From NCBI GenBank assembly GCA_963920665.1, contig OY987264.1:23540906-23604905 (forward strand): 64,000 nucleotides of DNA. Direction: 5' to 3'. This DNA is from Straminergon stramineum (lineage: Eukaryota; Streptophyta; Bryopsida; Hypnales; Calliergonaceae). The notes under the pieces were generated by a model. That model was given only the letters and a program-made list of their open reading frames with translations. It was not told where the DNA came from and did no database searches. The position numbers and the translations under genes were made by a program. Below are positions 60,010-64,000 of this stretch, piece after piece (position 1 is the stretch's first letter; each line of letters begins with the position of its first letter).

Positions 60010-60501
60010 ATGTCTCATGATCAGCTTAATTCAAGCTCTTTGTTAAGCCCACTTGCAAGTCCCCACCTATGTGGAATATCCAACACACTCAACAATATGC
60101 GGGCTACTATTCATGCAATCAAGGCTATTATTCATGACACTATTATTGCTTGTGCAATGAGTTGCTGGAATGATGAGAATGATATGAACAATGAATCTGA
60201 AATTGGGGGGCACGGTGAGGTTGATGAGCAACACGAACAGAATTCCGTGTCAAGCTCAGTTTTTGGAGGGGTTCCTCAAATTTTTTATCCATGGCGTCTA
60301 AGGATGGGGGAACATTCACAGCCAGAGCTTGCCAGAAGCCAGAGGGGCCAGCTCTATAACAGGCAAGGATGTGGTTGCTTTCAAGCTAACTCAAGGGACA
60401 TCTCATTAGCCCAATTTTGTCTAGGTCCTGAGAAGAAAAAAAGAGGTATGTCACGGTTATTCATTCTGTTTCAGTTGTGTCCAAAAAAATTAAAAAGTTA
60501 A
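60010..60501 (+). CDS. Open frame of 163 codons, coding status doubtful
   Basis: It runs from ATG 60010 to TAA. The first 40 residues (SSSLLSPLASPHLCG and following) and a middle acidic stretch (NDENDMNNESEIGGHGEVDE) look unlike random AT-rich DNA, but I recognise no family, transmembrane segment or motif. It sits at the edge where AT-rich DNA gives way to genic composition. It may be part of a decayed retroelement or an orphan gene. Confidence 0.25.
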   Translation: MSHDQLNSSSLLSPLASPHLCGISNTLNNMRATIHAIKAIIHDTIIACAMSCWNDENDMNNESEIGGHGEVDEQHEQNSVSSSVFGGVPQIFYPWRLRMGEHSQPELARSQRGQLYNRQGCGCFQANSRDISLAQFCLGPEKKKRGMSRLFILFQLCPKKLKS

Positions 60502-61471
60502 AAAATAATGGTTATTTAAGCCAATAACGAGAGGGTATATTGGAGCCTACAGCAATGAATAGCCGTGTACACTTTAGGCAGGTTACGGAATTAAGATAAT
60601 TCATTCCCTCATTGATCTCTACTGTATCGAAGTTATCGATTTCTCATTGAGTCTCAATGAAGGTAACTTAAATATTGCAATTGATTCCTCAAAAAGAATG
60701 CAAACGCTGCCGGCTTTTGTGGCCATGACTGTGCCCAACTGACATGGTGTGAAACAGTAAATCAGGTCATCAGGTGACACACACCCTATCCCAGTCGAGA
60801 TCCAAACAGTCAAGAATTCAAAGAACGAGAATTCTCAAGAGGTTTCAAGGGAGTGGGGAAAATTAACAACTCGGAGCATCCAGTACTGTACATTGCACGA
60901 CCCAACACGTCGCCATTGGGCAGCTGAAGGGGCATTGCCAATGAGGAGCTTCGATTATGATCTTGTGATTCAAAGGACATGCAGGAGGTGCAGTGTTGAG
61001 GACATGCAATTTGGTCATGGTGACTTGGCTGAGAATATCATGTTTTTTGGCCTACCGACCACTGTTGAGTGGAATTTCTCAAGGAGAATTGGATGAGCGC
61101 GTTCGAGAGAAGTTTCCATGTTGTGAAGGATTCTCACAGTTATGGAGCTCAAAGCATGCAACGTCTTGGAAATGCCAAGTATTTCAACGATTCAGTGTTG
61201 TAGGATTTTGTAGACTAAATCCTAATATCTAATTTTTTTGATATTTCTATACTTAGTACGAGCAAGCGTTGTTCGAATTCTCGACTCTTTCAGCTCGTTA
61301 TCCTGCAATTTGTGCAGCGATCTTTCCAGCTGAAGGTGTTTGTTGCTGTGCAGGGTAGAAATTTCGGTGCAATGGACTCCACTCTCAATCTTCATGGTCC
61401 TTAATTCCAAATGTTGCAGTTCAACGGACTGAGAATTGCACACCAGTGGATCTAGTGGAGGCATTCAAGCA
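60502..61471. promoter_or_regulatory. Upstream region of the PAP2 phosphatase gene
   Basis: Genic base composition. An in-frame TGA at 61430-61432 closes the phosphatase frame upstream, so translation starts after it. No TATA box is certain. Open frames at 60893-61232 begin with non-ATG codons and match nothing. Confidence 0.4.
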
Positions 61472-62383
61472 ATGGTATTGCGCCAGTCCCGAAGGCGACG
61501 ACGAGGAAGTTCAGTTGAGCCTCAGATTCCCGCCGTCCAAAATCCTCAGGTTATCAATTGTGATCACTCCTACCACAAAGATCAAAACGACGTCAGCAAG
61601 GCGCCCTCGGATCCCAGTATTCTCGACCATGTGGTGGAGTTCGACAGAAAGTTTTCAGCCTGGGTTCATGAACATGGATTGGGCATCTTCTTTTACGTGT
61701 TTTTGCGCACCTTGGAGTTTTCGGGTGACGGCATGTTCCTCATCCCTTGTGCAGCTGCGACTTACCTGGCGCCCAAACCTAAACTCACCCCGGAGCTTCG
61801 CATGTTCTTCTTCAACCTCTTCATGGCCTTTCTGTTTGATTTGATTTTCGTGTCGATTATCAAGAAGATCGTGCGCCGGCCAAGACCAGTGTACAACCGG
61901 GGTCACTTCAAAACCATTCAAGTGGACCATTGGTCGTTTCCCAGCGGCCATTCCACGCGAGCCTTGTTGGTGGTCACCATGTTTGGGCTCTACATTCCCA
62001 TGTGGAGGGACCAATCTCACCGAATCTGGTTGCCGTACCTCCAGAATATTCTGAAGGGCCGAATTGACATTCTGGAGGAATTTGCGCCCACAGCAGAAAC
62101 TATTCTCATCAGCTTGATTGGAAGTACTGTCACTTCTTGGGCCGTGGCCACAACATCGTCCCGGATCATTCTCGGGCGGCACTTCTTCTGTGATGTCGTG
62201 GCAGGGTCACTCCTTGGTATCTTCGAAGCGTTCTTCGCTTACTATTTTCTGGCTATTCCTATTGAAACTTCGGAGTCCCTTCACCGGTATATCAGTGGCT
62301 TTTTTGGCACTCTTGAGAGCAATACTTGGCAGCTGTTCCACGGAAGAAACCCTCTTGCGGTTCACGAAATGGGGAAGAGATAA
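61472..62383 (+). CDS. PAP2-family lipid phosphate phosphatase (PLPP6/LPP-beta-like)
   Basis: Intronless, 303 residues, ATG 61472; it is the first ATG after the in-frame stop at 61430. The three PAP2 catalytic motifs are complete: KKIVRRPRP (131-139), PSGH (157-160, general acid/base His160) and SRIILGRHFFCD (230-241, nucleophile His237 and Asp241). About five hydrophobic segments (roughly 70-100, 111-131, 162-178, 208-227, 238-262) place it in a membrane. The lead-in FSGDGMFL and FNLFMAFLFDL…IIKK match the PLPP6 (presqualene diphosphate phosphatase) and plant LPP-beta branch rather than the multi-pass LPP1 type, so dephosphorylation of isoprenoid or sphingoid phosphates at the ER is likely (inference). 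The N-terminus has an Arg run (RRRRRR, residues 7-11 and neighbours) and a poorly conserved 50-residue lead. The loop between motifs 2 and 3 (180-208) is long. Confidence 0.88.
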   Translation: MVLRQSRRRRRGSSVEPQIPAVQNPQVINCDHSYHKDQNDVSKAPSDPSILDHVVEFDRKFSAWVHEHGLGIFFYVFLRTLEFSGDGMFLIPCAAATYLAPKPKLTPELRMFFFNLFMAFLFDLIFVSIIKKIVRRPRPVYNRGHFKTIQVDHWSFPSGHSTRALLVVTMFGLYIPMWRDQSHRIWLPYLQNILKGRIDILEEFAPTAETILISLIGSTVTSWAVATTSSRIILGRHFFCDVVAGSLLGIFEAFFAYYFLAIPIETSESLHRYISGFFGTLESNTWQLFHGRNPLAVHEMGKR

Positions 62384-64000
62384 CAAGTTCAGAATCCAGC
62401 CTACATTTATGCTCTCCATCATCTAAGCTTCAATTCGGGAAAGATTGAGAACTTGTTACACCTTATGCTGTTATTCACCTTCTGCAACTGATCTTCAAGG
62501 AAAGTAGTCTGACAAGCAAGATGGGCAAGCTTATTAAGATACATGTTAAAACTTCTGAAGAATTGTCATAAGAAAAATATTCTCCACAATCGGGGTGACA
62601 GCAGACAAAAGCAGGTGGAGTGCATGACGTTCGAGGGATCCTAATTAATTCCCTATATCTGCCCTCTTACTATGGATTTTGGATTTCGTTTCCACAAGTA
62701 GTTACGCACCTAAATTTCCCCAAATAAAACGATGCTTTAATTGAGAAAAATGACTGCTCTTCTAGATTTCGGCTGAGATCGCCAATTTCGTTACAATGGC
62801 ACGATTCTGGCGCTAATTGTGACATATAACTTGTGTACATAAAAGATCTAAAATCCAAGACTTGTACGAATTTATGTTTCAGAACTTGCAATCTGAAAGG
62901 TTCTAATGTATTGGAATACCGCCAATACTGTATAACGAAATTGACGATTTATTGCCATACGTCACGGCCGTCTTCTTGATGAACTAGAATTTCCAGGTAC
63001 ATTCTTGCGTAATAAGCTGAGTCACACACCTGCTGGATTTCATCAGAGGAACGACGACTCAGAGAGCAAGCACGATGGCCCATAAATTATGCTTTTCCTG
63101 GGTGCAGGTTTGAACTGGCCGGTCTCTCCGCTTAACTCGTGCTCGTCACATACAGCATAACTATTTTGTGGACAGGTACTCCAGATAGCACGAGCATGGC
63201 AGTAATCGATCACTGATTGCTCCTCAGGAGCAGCAGGAAATCAGGAATTGTCGAGACTCCAGAAGTACAGGACTACAGGGAAGAATGAAGACAGCAAACA
63301 AGTGGACTTTGATCGTAGCTGGGCTTTGACCTAACTTCGTCAGGACTTGAATATTTGATGCAAAGGGATCGATAACCCTAATGTTTGCTCAGGAGTTCGC
63401 TGCCCCCCGTTGTTTCTATTCTCGATAATTCCCGTGACTTCTATCTCAGTCTGCAGACGTATGCAGGGGTTGTGATTGGCCCTGGAATCCCAAGGCCGCT
63501 ATTCATTGACTAAAAGAGGGGCACCTTTTGCATTGCTCAGTGCTCACCCACATCTACAATCCCCCCTGTGAGTAGACTACCATTCTTCATGCATCAATGT
63601 GTTGTGATGTCTGCCATGGTTGGATGAATGGGATGGACAAACTAGGTCTCCAACCCCGAAGTGCTCCGACGTCCATTTTTTGGATGATGAAGAGAATGAA
63701 ACTCGAGTTTCATCTTCCTAACTACTTGGATGAAAGTTATTCTAATTTGTGGAGATACATTTATCAAGTTGTTGTACTATCTAAGGTTTGGATTTGGTCA
63801 GTGTTACTAGAGTACATATTTTTCTAAGATTACAACTGTGCAAGGATGTCAAGTGGTCAAATGGCATTGACTTTTAGTTCAAAAATTGATGGATTTGCCA
63901 AAATGAAGTCATTGATTTGAAGAACACTAAATTTTCAAAAAATCACCATGTGAAGAGAACCTCATTTCAAATCCATCCCAACAAATTTTACTCAAAAAAT
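62384..64000. other. 3' flank of the phosphatase gene and following spacer
   Basis: A possible polyadenylation signal AATAAA lies at 62723-62728. No further gene recognised. Composition turns AT-rich again after about 63.8 kb. The ATG-less frame at 63597-63827 matches nothing. Confidence 0.4.

Overview
The window looks like nuclear DNA of a land plant with a large, repeat-rich, AT-rich genome. The evidence is two plant-type eIF4E genes, each with five exons and GT-AG introns, a plant LINE and abundant decayed DNA transposons. The eIF4E proteins mix residues typical of eIF4E and of eIF(iso)4E, which would fit a lineage outside the seed plants, but that is only an inference and no species is claimed.

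Layout. (1) 1-9.9 kb is genic: the 3' half of a LINE (1-~1925) broken by one nonsense codon; an orphan terminal exon near 2.6 kb; a G-patch protein of the MOS2/GPKOW family on the minus strand (3652-4284) with no KOW domain visible; and two eIF4E paralogues facing each other tail to tail (4807-6692 plus, 7739-9612 minus). The G-patch gene and the first eIF4E gene are divergent and share about 520 bp of upstream sequence. (2) 10-60 kb is AT-rich and contains no gene I can defend. It is built from nested and decayed repeats: a solo LTR with a 5-bp target duplication (12005-13287), a 2.6-kb non-autonomous CACTA element (14776-17401), a pogo-like transposase relic (~17.8-19.5 kb), a fold-back CACTA MITE (22632-22868), three copies of a ~0.72-kb TIR element, elements flanked by TTAA, a satellite-like array with hairpins (54.2-55.6 kb), ~450-bp tandem repeats (38.5-39.9 kb) and a diverged ~4.1-kb-offset duplication (40.7-46.7 kb). 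Inside this desert, 30.2-35.5 kb has gene-like base composition but no recognisable gene. (3) 60.5-62.4 kb returns to genic composition and holds an intronless PAP2-family lipid phosphatase.

The observation I think is least described is a set of three separate arrays (23.4-25.5, 37.6-38.1 and 47.4-48.8 kb). In each, a different nine-base odd palindrome (4 + 1 + 4) is scattered every 20-250 bp: ACAA-N-TTGT, TTAA-S-TTAA and CCAA-N-TTGG. Two of the three share the core CAANTTG. Nothing in the coding content explains them.

Functional links between genes are few. The eIF4E pair (cap binding, translation initiation) and the MOS2-like protein (RNA processing) sit together; the lipid phosphatase is unrelated and lies about 52 kb away.
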